A stretch of 64,000 bases of DNA from Domibacillus sp. DTU_2020_1001157_1_SI_ALB_TIR_016 (GTDB taxonomy: Bacteria > Bacillota > Bacilli > Bacillales > Domibacillaceae), in NCBI RefSeq assembly GCF_032341995.1, contig NZ_CP135439.1, positions 930,001 to 994,000 on the forward strand, given 5' to 3'. Positions 17,490 through 25,861 of the stretch are shown here, piece by piece; the stretch's first letter is position 1; each line of letters opens with the position of its first letter. A program made the position numbers and the translations under genes. Below the pieces are notes generated by a model that saw only the letters and a program-made list of their open reading frames with translations, searched no databases and was not told the DNA's origin.

Positions 17490-17858
17490 TTGGCGGATCA
17501 ACAAGTTGTTACAATTACGGAAGCTGCGGCTTTTCAAATAAAAGATATGATGAAGCAAAACGAAGAAGAAGGGTCATTTTTGCGGGTAGCCGTTCATGGT
17601 GGCGGATGCAGTGGATTATCATACGGGATGGGTTTTACGCCTGAAGTAGAAGAAGGCGATATGGAACTTCTTCAGCACGGTATCCCGATTGTGGTAGCCA
17701 AAAAGGATGCCCCGATTTTGAAGGGAACGATAGTGGACTACAAGCAGTCGCTGATGGGCGGCGGATTTACGATTGATAATCCAAATGCCATCGCGTCCTG
17801 CGGCTGCGGATCTTCTTTCCGGACAGCAACAGAAACCGGAACACCGGAAAACTGCTAA
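17490..17858 (+). CDS. yutM: A-type iron-sulfur cluster carrier YutM (IscA/HesB family)
   Basis: A 122-residue A-type carrier. The three conserved cysteines are present: one in GGGCSGLSYGM near residue 38 and two in the C-terminal SCGCGSSF near residue 107-109. These bind a [2Fe-2S] or [4Fe-4S] cluster for transfer to target enzymes. The TTG at 17490 is preferred because AAAGGAG at 17475-17481 then sits 8 bases upstream; the ATG at 17472 overlaps that site. A good sigma-A promoter is just upstream and a terminator just downstream, so it is a single-gene unit. Together with yutI it forms a local iron-sulfur assembly set. Confidence 0.93.
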   Translation: MADQQVVTITEAAAFQIKDMMKQNEEEGSFLRVAVHGGGCSGLSYGMGFTPEVEEGDMELLQHGIPIVVAKKDAPILKGTIVDYKQSLMGGGFTIDNPNAIASCGCGSSFRTATETGTPENC

Positions 17859-17862
17859 TAAT

Positions 17863-17905
17863 AAAAAAGCCTGGCTGTATCTACGGATGCAGCCAGGCTT
17901 TTTTA
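17863..17905. terminator. Terminator between yutM and the small membrane-protein gene
   Basis: An 11-bp stem, AAGCCTGGCTG with CAGCCAGGCTT, is flanked by A and T tracts and serves both convergent genes. Confidence 0.92.
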
Positions 17906-18016
17906 TTGGCTTGATTTCTTTTTTCGCGTAAACCAAACTGACACAAGCGGAATGAGGACGAAGAACAGAATAAACAAAGCAAAGATTAATTGTAAAAGCC
18001 AATAATCATTATACAA
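17903..18016 (-). CDS. Small single-span membrane protein (37 residues, TTG start)
   Basis: On the minus strand TTAGGAGG lies 7 bases before a TTG at 18014-18016 that opens a 37-codon frame ending at the shared terminator. The protein reads MYNDYWLLQLIFALFILF at the start, continues with a hydrophobic span to about residue 28, and ends in a basic KKKSSQ tail, giving a single membrane segment with a cytoplasmic tail. It is too short to be confident by codon statistics, but the perfect ribosome site, hydrophobic pattern and stop placed at the terminator argue that it is real. Function unknown; similar tiny membrane proteins are common beside yut genes. Confidence 0.65.
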   Translation of the reverse strand: MYNDYWLLQLIFALFILFFVLIPLVSVWFTRKKKSSQ

Positions 18017-18263
18017 GCTGCTGCCTCCTAAAAGTTTTTTACATTTAATATGGGGCAGCAAGAAAATTTTTATACGGAAAGACTTATATAAAAGGAAATA
18101 GCATGAATCAAACGGACAATAATAAGGAGGAAATTATTCCTGTTTTTTCTATTTATTAAAGTTTTTTAAATTATCTGTAAAGATTATATTTTAAAATAAA
18201 AAGTAGATTACAATGAAGGTGGTTTTTGTCGAACGATCCATTACATGAGAGAGGAGTTTTTAA

Positions 18264-21200
18264 ATGAGAAAAATTGGACAGGCTTTATTTGCTCTTGTAC
18301 TCGTCATTGGCACATTGCTTCCGTTTCAAATCCCGGCGAGCGCCGCATCGATCACGGTGGCAGATGCAATTGCTAACAACTCGGGTACAGCGACCGTCGA
18401 AGGCTATATCGTTGGCTACGCACTATCAGGAAGTAGTTATACAACAGATCCTGCACGTTATCAAAATACAAATATTGGTATAGCGGATGAAGCAGGAGAG
18501 ACAGATCCAGCTAAAATATTACCAGTGCAGTTAACGGCAAGTTTCCGGCAGGGGATTAATTTAGAAGATCATCCAGGGAATCTCGACAAAAAAGTGCGGG
18601 TGACAGGCTCTCTTGAAGCGTATTTTACAGTTCCTGGCTTGAAATCACCAACGTCGATTGAACTTTTGGATAACGGAACCGAAGAACCAGAAGTGCCTGA
18701 GGAGCCGTCAAGCCTTATAAAAGAACCGATTTCCGACGTGCGCCAAAAAGCAGAAAACACGAAGGTGTGGACGTCTGGCACAGTAACGGCTGTTTTCGGA
18801 AGCACGGTGTATATTCAGGATGAAACCGCCGGTATTGTTTTATATGGTTCCGGTATGAATGTAAAAATAGGTGATGTTGTAGATGTGAAGGGAAGCATTG
18901 ATGACTACAATTCTCTTTTGGAGATTAACGTATCATCAGGCAGTGTAACTGTGACCGGCCAGGCTGGTGTGCCGGCACCGTTAACCGTAAGGGCTGATCA
19001 ATTCACAGAAGAAGTGGAAGGGGAGCTTGTTACAATCAACAACGTTTCTATTTCCAGTTTTTCAGGCGGCAATTACACAGCAAAGGACGGAGAAGGAAAT
19101 ACCTTTCAAATCAGGCCGCAGGATGCATCACTTCTTGCCATAAACACCAAATACGATTCGGTAACAGGGGTTGTCGGCTCTTACAACAACGTCTATCAAT
19201 TAATTCCGCGTCATGCAGCGGATATTGCACCTGACTCTTCTACGGCTGGAGCGGTAACGGCCAATCCGGTAGCGGGCGTTGTTAAAGCAGGGACGAGTGT
19301 TACACTGTCTTCGCCAACAGAGGGTGCAGACATTCGTTATACGCTGGATGGCTCTCAGCCGACAAAAGAAAGCGCGCTTTATACAGAACCGATCGTGATT
19401 AATGAAAACAATACGATTCAAGCAGCAGCATTTAAAGAAGGCGTAAATGACAGTGCCGTTTCCTCTTTTTCATACGTTATAGAAAAAGAAAACATTCGCA
19501 TCCATGATATTCAAGGAGCTGGGCACACTTCTCCGTATAATGGTTTAGCTGTTGGAGATGTAGAAGGAATCGTTACCCATATCGTTGACAGCAGTAACTT
19601 TTATATGCAGAGCGTAGAAGCAGATGAGGATGAAAATACATCAGAAGGTATTCTCGTTTATAAGCGGGGTCACGGATTGTCGCAAGGAGATCTTGTCTTT
19701 GTTGATGGTACGGTAAAAGAATGGGTGCTTGATGGATATGCGGAAAAGCTGCAAACAGATCTCCCCGTAACGGAAATTAGTGCGGGTACTGTCAGTAAAA
19801 AAGCATCCGGACAGCCGCTGCCGGCACCGGTTGTGTTGAATAAAGATCGCATGATGCCAATGAAAGTGATTGATAACGACCAATTTGGCATATTTGATCC
19901 ACAGCAGGACGGCATTGACTTTTTTGAAAGCATGGAAGGCATGCGTGTTCAAGTGAATAACCCGAAAATCATCGCTCCGCAGAGATACGGAGAAGTAGTG
20001 GTTGTGCCGGAAAATATAGAAACCAATACAACAGCGGGTGCTCTTCGGATTGAAGCAGACGACTACAACCCAGAACGTATTCATCTTGATTTGGATAATG
20101 AAGACTTTGTAGCAAAAACAGGCGACTCATTTGCCGGTCCTGTCACGGGTGTCGTCAGCTACGGCTACAGTAACTTTAAAGTGCTGGCAGACGAAGTGCC
20201 TGAAGTGATTGACGGAGGGTTAAAAGCAGAAGAAACAACCCTTACATCAACGAAAGATGGACTAACGATCGCTTCTTACAATCTCGAAAACTTTTCAACG
20301 GTTTCAGGTGAAGAGAAAACAAGACGCCTTGCCATGGGAATTGTAAATGGAATGAAGTCGCCGGATATCATTGGTGTAACAGAAGTACAGGACAATGACG
20401 GGCCAGCAGATTCTGGCACAACGGACGCATCTCAAAGCGCCGCCGTACTGATTGAAGCTATAAAAGAGCTGGGCGGACCGGCTTATGAGTACACGGATGT
20501 GGCGCCGGTCAATCAAGAAGACGGCGGACAGCCGGGCGGTAACATTCGTGTTGGCTTCTTGTACAATCCGGAACGTGTTAGTCTTGCGGAAGGAATAAAA
20601 GGAAGCGCGACAGAAGCGGTTGCCTATGTAGATGGGAAATTGACCGCTAATCCTGGCCGGATTGATCCGGAAAACGAAGCGTTTGAAAATAGCCGTAAGC
20701 CGCTGGCTGCTCAATTTATATTTAAAGGTGAAAAGGTCATTGTAGTGGCCAATCATTTTAATTCAAAAGGCGGAGATGAGCCGTTATTCGGAAAGAATCA
20801 GCCTCCTTATTTAGGAAGTGAAATCCAGCGCAGGCAAATTGCTGCGATTGTAAATGGCTTTGTTGAAGATGTAAAGTCAGCGGATCCAAACGCGAATCTG
20901 GTGATTTTAGGTGATTTTAACGATTTTGAATTTACCGAGACTCTTTCTATTGTAAAAGGGGATGAGCTGACCAACATGATTGAAAGAGTACCGGCAGAAG
21001 AGCGGTTCACGTATTCCTATCAAGGAAATGCACAGGTGCTCGATCATATCCTCGTCACGAATAATATGGCCGCTTCTACTGAAGTGGATATTGTTCATAC
21101 CAATTCACAATTTATGGAGGAGCATGGACGGGCGAGCGACCACGATCCAGTAATCATTCGCACAACCTTTGCGGAAGATACTCCAGAAGCAGAAATCGTT

Positions 21201-21512
21201 TATGTGCCGGCGATGGAGAAAAAACAGTTTGTGGCTGCACAGCCGGGAATTCATCTGGAGTTTGATGAAGGAGCCCGTTTCAGCAAAGGCATTATCGTAA
21301 AACGTTCAGCTGTACTGGAAGGAGAAGGGTTAAAGTATAATACCGTTATCATTTCCACGCCGAAAAAAGGGCAGGTTATTGATTTGCGAGATGCAGAAGT
21401 GAAAGAAGTTCAATTCGATACAAAGCAGGAAGTGGAGATTATAGGAGCTGACAACGTAAAGAAATGGACAGATTTACAAGAAAAGAAAATAAAAAAACCG
21501 GCTGCTTCTTAA
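18264..21512 (+). CDS. Large secreted nuclease of the YhcR / endonuclease-exonuclease-phosphatase type
   Basis: A 1082-residue exported protein. A signal peptide runs from residue 1 to about 28 (MRKIGQALFALVLVIGT then PASA-A). It is followed by a DUF6359-like OB domain (about 30-135), further OB-like domains (about 150-325 and 410-650), a chitobiase C-terminal-type domain at about 335-408 containing DIRYTLDGSQPT, and an EEP nuclease domain from about 665 to 985. The nuclease motifs are IASYNLENFS, GVTEVQDNDG, VVANHFNSKGG, VILGDFNDFEF and SDHDPVI, so the metal and catalytic residues are intact. B. subtilis YhcR is a related wall-bound nuclease with an extra 5'-nucleotidase domain and sortase motif; both are missing here, so this form should be released. 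A role in scavenging phosphate or nucleotides from DNA is inferred. Confidence 0.85.
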   Translation: MRKIGQALFALVLVIGTLLPFQIPASAASITVADAIANNSGTATVEGYIVGYALSGSSYTTDPARYQNTNIGIADEAGETDPAKILPVQLTASFRQGINLEDHPGNLDKKVRVTGSLEAYFTVPGLKSPTSIELLDNGTEEPEVPEEPSSLIKEPISDVRQKAENTKVWTSGTVTAVFGSTVYIQDETAGIVLYGSGMNVKIGDVVDVKGSIDDYNSLLEINVSSGSVTVTGQAGVPAPLTVRADQFTEEVEGELVTINNVSISSFSGGNYTAKDGEGNTFQIRPQDASLLAINTKYDSVTGVVGSYNNVYQLIPRHAADIAPDSSTAGAVTANPVAGVVKAGTSVTLSSPTEGADIRYTLDGSQPTKESALYTEPIVINENNTIQAAAFKEGVNDSAVSSFSYVIEKENIRIHDIQGAGHTSPYNGLAVGDVEGIVTHIVDSSNFYMQSVEADEDENTSEGILVYKRGHGLSQGDLVFVDGTVKEWVLDGYAEKLQTDLPVTEISAGTVSKKASGQPLPAPVVLNKDRMMPMKVIDNDQFGIFDPQQDGIDFFESMEGMRVQVNNPKIIAPQRYGEVVVVPENIETNTTAGALRIEADDYNPERIHLDLDNEDFVAKTGDSFAGPVTGVVSYGYSNFKVLADEVPEVIDGGLKAEETTLTSTKDGLTIASYNLENFSTVSGEEKTRRLAMGIVNGMKSPDIIGVTEVQDNDGPADSGTTDASQSAAVLIEAIKELGGPAYEYTDVAPVNQEDGGQPGGNIRVGFLYNPERVSLAEGIKGSATEAVAYVDGKLTANPGRIDPENEAFENSRKPLAAQFIFKGEKVIVVANHFNSKGGDEPLFGKNQPPYLGSEIQRRQIAAIVNGFVEDVKSADPNANLVILGDFNDFEFTETLSIVKGDELTNMIERVPAEERFTYSYQGNAQVLDHILVTNNMAASTEVDIVHTNSQFMEEHGRASDHDPVIIRTTFAEDTPEAEIVYVPAMEKKQFVAAQPGIHLEFDEGARFSKGIIVKRSAVLEGEGLKYNTVIISTPKKGQVIDLRDAEVKEVQFDTKQEVEIIGADNVKKWTDLQEKKIKKPAAS

Positions 21513-21519
21513 GCAGTAC

Positions 21520-21548
21520 AACCGCCTGGCCGCTGCCAGGCGGTTTTT
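21520..21548 (+). terminator. Terminator after the nuclease gene
   Basis: A perfect 11-bp stem, AACCGCCTGGC with GCCAGGCGGTT at 21520-21545, has a 4-base loop and is followed by T residues. Confidence 0.93.
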
Positions 21549-21573
21549 GTGATGAAACGTCTGCAGCAAAAAA

Positions 21574-21606
21574 GCCGGCATACCAGGGGGCATGCCGATT
21601 TTTTTC
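21574..21606. terminator. Second hairpin, terminator of yhfK
   Basis: CGGCAT at 21576-21581 pairs with ATGCCG at 21592-21597. T tracts lie on both sides, so it can serve the minus-strand yhfK. Confidence 0.75.
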
Positions 21607-21614
21607 TATATTAA

Positions 21615-22256
21615 TTATAAGGCTTTTAATGCTTCAGCAATCGGAACAGTGCCTTCGACAATTTCAAAGATCCGGCCCTCTGTTTGGGGGGTGAGCAGGC
21701 TTTGGACGAGTACTTCGGCAACATCAGCCCGTGCAATAGACTCCGTTCGATTCGCAACTTGGGGAGCTGCTTCAATTTTTCCGCTGCCGGCTTCATTTAA
21801 AAGGGCACCGGGACGAACGATCGTATAAGTGAGACCGCTCATCATTAAATGAGCATCTGCTTCATGCTTGGCCCGAAGATAATGCTGCAGAGCCTCAGGA
21901 CCTGCATCCGGCCGGTCTGCTCCCATTGAACTGAGCATGACAAAACGCTCAATACCATGTGAAACGGCCAGATCAATGGCTTTGATTGCTCCGTCGCGGT
22001 CAACAGCCGTAGTTTTGTCGGGGCCGGTTGCTGAGCCGGAGCCGGCTGCAAAAATAACCGCGTTCACATCATTCATTGCATAACTAAAGTCCTGCTCCAG
22101 GTCGGCCAAAACCGGTCTGGCACCAAGCTGTTCCATATCTGCCATCTGGTCGGTTTTCCGAACCATTGCTTTAACGTGATGCTGAATATTTTCAGCCAGA
22201 CTTTGGACAACGAGGCGGCCGGTTGTACCGGCTGCACCGATCACAAGTACATGCAT
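21615..22256 (-). CDS. yhfK: NAD(P)-binding SDR-type oxidoreductase YhfK
   Basis: A 213-residue atypical short-chain dehydrogenase-like protein with the Rossmann motif VIGAAGTTGR at residues 5-14 and a second conserved segment FVMLSSMGADRP near residue 105. The usual YXXXK pair is replaced by HYLRAKHEA near residue 124-132, the pattern of the NAD(P)-binding YhfK/YwnB group, whose reactions are mostly unassigned. The ATG at 22256 follows AAAAGGGTGGTTCACT. In B. subtilis yhfK lies close to yhfW; here yhfW-like is 10 kb away. It precedes, on the same strand, the ferredoxin reductase-like gene by 51 bases and may share a transcript. Confidence 0.85.
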   Translation of the reverse strand: MHVLVIGAAGTTGRLVVQSLAENIQHHVKAMVRKTDQMADMEQLGARPVLADLEQDFSYAMNDVNAVIFAAGSGSATGPDKTTAVDRDGAIKAIDLAVSHGIERFVMLSSMGADRPDAGPEALQHYLRAKHEADAHLMMSGLTYTIVRPGALLNEAGSGKIEAAPQVANRTESIARADVAEVLVQSLLTPQTEGRIFEIVEGTVPIAEALKAL

Positions 22257-22307
22257 AGTGAACCACCCTTTTTTCCGTTTCCTATTCCTTTACCCGCCAT
22301 TAAAGGA

Positions 22308-23261
22308 TTAAAACAAGGATGTGCTGTGCAGCGGCTGGACTTTTGCATCCGGATCAATATAGGATTTTGCATTGTTAACGGCCGTCGGCGCTTCTCCAAA
22401 TCCTGTGGCAATCAGCTTTACTTTACCTGCGTATGTTGCCACATCACCGGCTGCATACACACCTGGGATATTCGTCTCCATACGTGAATTGACCACAATC
22501 GAGTTTTTCTCAATGTTAAGTCCCCAATTTTTCATCGGGCCAAGTGAAGAAATAAACCCGTAGTTCACAAGGAGGTCATCGATCTCTAGCGATTTCTTTT
22601 GGTCGCCTTTCACTTCCTCAAGTGCAAGAGTCTGCCCGTCAAAGGATACAGGAACAAATGGCGTCATAATCTGGACATCTGATTTGTGAAGCAAGTCCAC
22701 ACTGTGTTCGTGGGCGCGAAATTTGTCACGCCGGTGAATAATGGTGACTTCTTTTGCCGTTTTTTCAAGCATCATGGCCCAGTCAACCGCAGAATCACCG
22801 CCTCCTAGAACCGCGACACGCCGGCCTGAAAAAGAGGAAAGGTCATTGACAAAATAATGAACGTTCGGCAAAGCATCTGCGCCATCAAGCTCAAGCCGCC
22901 TCGGCTGAAAAGCACCGTTGCCCGCGGTAATAATTACCGCTTTGGTTTCATGCTTTCCCTTATCCGTTCCAAGAACAATACTGCCGTCTGGATTTTTTTC
23001 GAGGGACTGAACAGCCTCCTCCAGACAAAGTTCAACTGGAAAACGATTCATTTGTTCGACAAGCCGGTCAATCAGCTCCTGCGCCCGTACTGCCGGAAAA
23101 GCAGCTACATCGTAAATAAACTTTTCCGGGTAAAGAGCTGATAACTGTCCTCCTGGCTGCGGCAGGCTTTCGATAATTTTAACAGAAGCACCGCGCATTC
23201 CTGCGTAAAAGGCGGCAAACAGGCCGGTAGGACCTGCCCCGATAATCGTAATGTCTTTCAC
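22308..23261 (-). CDS. Ferredoxin-NADP reductase type 2 (YumC/thioredoxin-reductase-like)
   Basis: A 317-residue flavoprotein with the thioredoxin reductase fold but no redox-active CXXC, which marks the YumC-type ferredoxin-NADP+ reductases. The FAD motif [16 protein letters not shown] is at residues 5-20 and the NADP motif [14 protein letters not shown] is near residue 150. [21 protein letters not shown] leads to the C-terminal stacking region ending HSTSLF. The start is a GTG at 23261 with AGGGGG about 7 bases upstream. It would transfer electrons between NADPH and ferredoxin or flavodoxin. B. subtilis has two paralogues, YumC and YcgT; I cannot tell which is the orthologue. Confidence 0.88.
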   Translation of the reverse strand: MKDITIIGAGPTGLFAAFYAGMRGASVKIIESLPQPGGQLSALYPEKFIYDVAAFPAVRAQELIDRLVEQMNRFPVELCLEEAVQSLEKNPDGSIVLGTDKGKHETKAVIITAGNGAFQPRRLELDGADALPNVHYFVNDLSSFSGRRVAVLGGGDSAVDWAMMLEKTAKEVTIIHRRDKFRAHEHSVDLLHKSDVQIMTPFVPVSFDGQTLALEEVKGDQKKSLEIDDLLVNYGFISSLGPMKNWGLNIEKNSIVVNSRMETNIPGVYAAGDVATYAGKVKLIATGFGEAPTAVNNAKSYIDPDAKVQPLHSTSLF

Positions 23262-23473
23262 TCATAATCCCCCTTTTTAAAAAGCCATAAGATTGATGTA
23301 TATGCCATCTTTGCTTTATTATGTCTTATTTTACAAAATTCCATAAGGGAAGTCTCATTTCAAATTTCTTGTCCAAATAACTTGAAAAAAGCAGTCAAAG
23401 CGTCTATGATAAAACTAGTTATGCACATTGTTAACATTTTGTGACAAAGTAAGAGGTATTTTTTTATACTTAT

Positions 23474-23500
23474 ACGTGAAGATTATCACATTCTTCGCGT
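23474..23500 (+). repeat. Inverted repeat in the yumB leader
   Basis: ACGTGAAGA at 23474-23482 and TCTTCGCGT at 23492-23500 pair over nine bases with one G-U, around the loop TTATCACAT. It lies 28 bases before yumB and could be an operator or a leader hairpin. Confidence 0.5.
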
Positions 23501-23527
23501 GAATATTTTTAGTAGAGGTGGATAAAG

Positions 23528-24751
23528 ATGACAGTGAGAAAGCCGAAAATTGTAGTACTAGGCGCCGGCTATGGCGGTCTTATTACTGTAACACGTCTTC
23601 AAAAAGCATTATCTGTAGATGAAGCAAATATTGTGCTCATCAACAAAAATGATTACCACTATGAAACAACATGGCTTCATGAGGCATCAGCGGGCACTAT
23701 GCACCACGATCGTGTGCGCTACGATATCGATGCAGTCATCAACCGCAGCAAAGTAGAATTTATTCGCGCGGAAGTAGAAGATATTAAAACAGATGAAAAG
23801 AAGGTCATTTTAGATACAGGCGAAGTAGAGTATGACTACCTTGTGATCGCCCTTGGCGGAGAAGCTGAAACATTCGGAATCGAAGGACTAAAAGAACACG
23901 CTTTCACTATTTCGAATGTAAACACATCCCGTCAATTGCGTGATCATATTGAATTTCAGTTTGCAACTTATGCAAATGAAGAAGAAAAAAATGATGAGCG
24001 TTTGACATTTGTTGTCGGCGGTGCCGGCTTTACAGGTATCGAGTTCCTTGGTGAGCTTGCGAACCGTGTTCCTGAGCTTTGCAAAGAATATGATATTGAC
24101 TTTTCAAAAGTGCGTATGTACTGCGTAGAAGCAGCACCTATGGTTCTTCCTGGTTTTGACCCTGAGCTTGTTAAATATGCGGTTGCACAGCTTGAGAAAA
24201 AAGGTGTTGAGTTCAAAATCGGCACACCGATCAAAGGTGCAACAGCTGACGGCATTATCGTGGCAAAAGGCGAAAACGAAACAGAGGAAATCAAAGCAGG
24301 TACAGTGGTTTGGGCAGCAGGTGTCCGCGGCAGCAGTATCATCGAAAAATCAGGCATTGAAAACATGCGTGCACGCGTAAAAGTAACGCCTGAACTTCGC
24401 GCTCCTGGCCATGACGAAATCTTCATTTTAGGTGACTGTTCACTTGTAATCAACGAGGAAATCAACCGTCCGTACCCGCCAACGGCGCAAATCGCGATGC
24501 AGCAAGGGGAAACGGTTGCGAAAAACCTTGTGAAGTTAGTGAAAGGCGAAGGGAACCTTGAATCCTTCACACCGAACATTAAAGGTACAGTGTGCTCACT
24601 TGGCGATAACGATGCAATCGGTGTCGTGTTCGACAAAAAGCTTAAAGGCACAAAAGCTTCATTTATGAAGAAAATGATTGATAACCGCGCACTATTTATG
24701 GTCGGCGGCCCTTCACTCGTCTTGAAAAAAGGGAAATTCAACGTCCTGTAA
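23528..24751 (+). CDS. yumB: Type II NADH dehydrogenase YumB (NDH-2)
   Basis: A 407-residue flavoprotein with the usual NDH-2 length. The FAD motif [10 protein letters not shown] is at residues 9-18, and the NADH motif [17 protein letters not shown] is near residue 161. The second FAD motif IFILGDCS near 300 is followed by the quinone-site-like [12 protein letters not shown]. The enzyme oxidises NADH and reduces menaquinone at the inner face of the membrane without pumping protons; attachment is through the C-terminal amphipathic region. AGAGGTGG precedes the ATG. A nine-base inverted repeat in the leader could bind a regulator, for example a redox sensor. Codon use looks like a highly expressed gene. 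Confidence 0.9.
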   Translation: MTVRKPKIVVLGAGYGGLITVTRLQKALSVDEANIVLINKNDYHYETTWLHEASAGTMHHDRVRYDIDAVINRSKVEFIRAEVEDIKTDEKKVILDTGEVEYDYLVIALGGEAETFGIEGLKEHAFTISNVNTSRQLRDHIEFQFATYANEEEKNDERLTFVVGGAGFTGIEFLGELANRVPELCKEYDIDFSKVRMYCVEAAPMVLPGFDPELVKYAVAQLEKKGVEFKIGTPIKGATADGIIVAKGENETEEIKAGTVVWAAGVRGSSIIEKSGIENMRARVKVTPELRAPGHDEIFILGDCSLVINEEINRPYPPTAQIAMQQGETVAKNLVKLVKGEGNLESFTPNIKGTVCSLGDNDAIGVVFDKKLKGTKASFMKKMIDNRALFMVGGPSLVLKKGKFNVL

Positions 24752-24756
24752 AAAGC

Positions 24757-24789
24757 AAAAGAGCCCTCTTTAAAAGAGGCTCTTTTTTT
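24757..24789 (+). terminator. Terminator after yumB
   Basis: AAAAGAGCCCTCTT pairs with AAGAGGCTCTTTT, with one bulged C, followed by a long T run. It lies before the NUDIX gene. Confidence 0.9.
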
Positions 24790-24812
24790 ATGGAAAGAAA
24801 GGAAGCGTTTGG

Positions 24813-25292
24813 ATGAAAAGGGGAAAGGTATGGCTGGCGGCAGCCGGTCTGGTTATTGACAGCCGCGGGCGCTGGCTTGTTGTGAAAAAAGCATATGGCG
24901 GGCTGAAGGGACAGTGGTCACTGCCGGCCGGATTTGTGGATGCAGGCGAAACAGTAGATGAAGCCGCTGTCCGAGAGGTGCGTGAGGAAACAGGAATTGA
25001 AGCATCCGTGTGCGGGGTGGCCGGTATTCGGTCTGGCGTCATTCAACATGATGTCAGTGATACCATGGTCGTCTTTCATATGATGCCGACAGAAGAAAAA
25101 GAGCCGAAAGCATGCGGGAGAGAATTACTCGCTGCGCGCTGGATGGCCGTATCGGAACTGCAAGAAAGTTTTGAGACGTCCGTGCTTTTGCGCCGCATAA
25201 TTGAATCATTTGAGGCGCCGGGTTTAACTTCTCTCGATATCTCAGATCCAGGTCCGCAATTTGGCTATACAGCATACCGCTTTTTTGGGTAA
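24813..25292 (+). CDS. NUDIX hydrolase
   Basis: A 159-residue NUDIX protein with a complete Nudix box, GX5EX7REUXEEXGU, beginning GFVDAGE at about residue 41 and ending REVREETGI at about 63. The glutamates that bind the divalent metal are present. The family hydrolyses nucleoside diphosphates linked to another moiety; nothing in the sequence fixes the substrate. GGAAAGAAAGGAAG lies upstream of the ATG. It follows the yumB terminator and is followed by a palindrome and terminator at 25345-25416, so it is a single-gene unit. Short C-terminal extension includes no recognisable extra domain. Confidence 0.85.
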   Translation: MKRGKVWLAAAGLVIDSRGRWLVVKKAYGGLKGQWSLPAGFVDAGETVDEAAVREVREETGIEASVCGVAGIRSGVIQHDVSDTMVVFHMMPTEEKEPKACGRELLAARWMAVSELQESFETSVLLRRIIESFEAPGLTSLDISDPGPQFGYTAYRFFG

Positions 25293-25344
25293 GAGGATAA
25301 GGGAATAAAAAGAAAGAAAATGGTTATACTAAACCGGGAAAGTT

Positions 25345-25367
25345 TATTTCCTTTTCAAAAGGAAATA
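25345..25367. repeat. Perfect 23-base palindrome downstream of the NUDIX gene
   Basis: TATTTCCTTTT and AAAAGGAAATA are 11-base arms around a single C. It lies just upstream of a terminator hairpin, and a TATACT -10-like element at 25325 precedes it. Confidence 0.6.
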
Positions 25368-25375
25368 CTTCTATA

Positions 25376-25416
25376 AAGCACTGGGTACGCGTCCCCCTCG
25401 TATCCAGTGCTTTTTT
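25376..25416 (+). terminator. Terminator downstream of the NUDIX gene or of a small transcript
   Basis: AGCACTGG with GTACG pairs CGTAT with CCAGTGCT, with a loop rich in C, followed by TTTTTT. It lies about 85 bases after the NUDIX stop. Confidence 0.85.
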
Positions 25417-25543
25417 ATATGGAAAGCAGGATTAACTGTCTGGTTAAAAGCACAACATAACGGGTTTTCTCTCTTTTTCGCTCATTGACCTTTTGAGAGC
25501 GGTTCAGTACACTTAAATGTATACAAATAGGGGGAATGGCTCC

Positions 25544-25861
25544 ATGCATATTGCCGTTGTACTTGTATCTGCCTTGCTGTTTTTTGTTCTGTTTTTTGGC
25601 ATTGGGTTTATTTTAAACATGCTGCTGCGCATGACGTGGATTATGGCTTTTATTTATCCGCTTGTGACGATCGCCATCGTGGACAATATCAGCACGCTTG
25701 ATTACTTGTTTCAGCCGGGAGAATCATTTGGTATTCTCAGCGGGCGGGTGATCGGGCTTCAGCCGGTCGATATTACCATTCTATCATGCGGCTTTTTAGG
25801 TGCGATTGGAAGCGGATTCGTCATGCGGCTGCTGCGTGCAAAAGGCTATCAAATGTTTTAA
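25544..25861 (+). CDS. yuiB: YuiB family membrane protein
   Basis: A 105-residue hydrophobic protein with about three membrane segments (residues about 4-28, 30-50 and 75-97) and a short cytoplasmic RAKGYQMF tail. It matches YuiB of B. subtilis in length and in its place near pepA and yuiF (YuiE, YuiF). ATG 25544 was chosen since AGGGGGA lies 8 bases upstream; the ATG at 25517 has none. Its TAA overlaps the TAA of the convergent BtuF-like gene in a shared TTAA. Function is unknown. Confidence 0.82.
   Translation: MHIAVVLVSALLFFVLFFGIGFILNMLLRMTWIMAFIYPLVTIAIVDNISTLDYLFQPGESFGILSGRVIGLQPVDITILSCGFLGAIGSGFVMRLLRAKGYQMF

Noticed and set aside
23968..24741. A 257-codon ORF antisense to yumB
   Set aside because: It lies wholly within yumB, has no ribosome site and a serine- and proline-rich composition typical of the antisense frame of a conserved gene.
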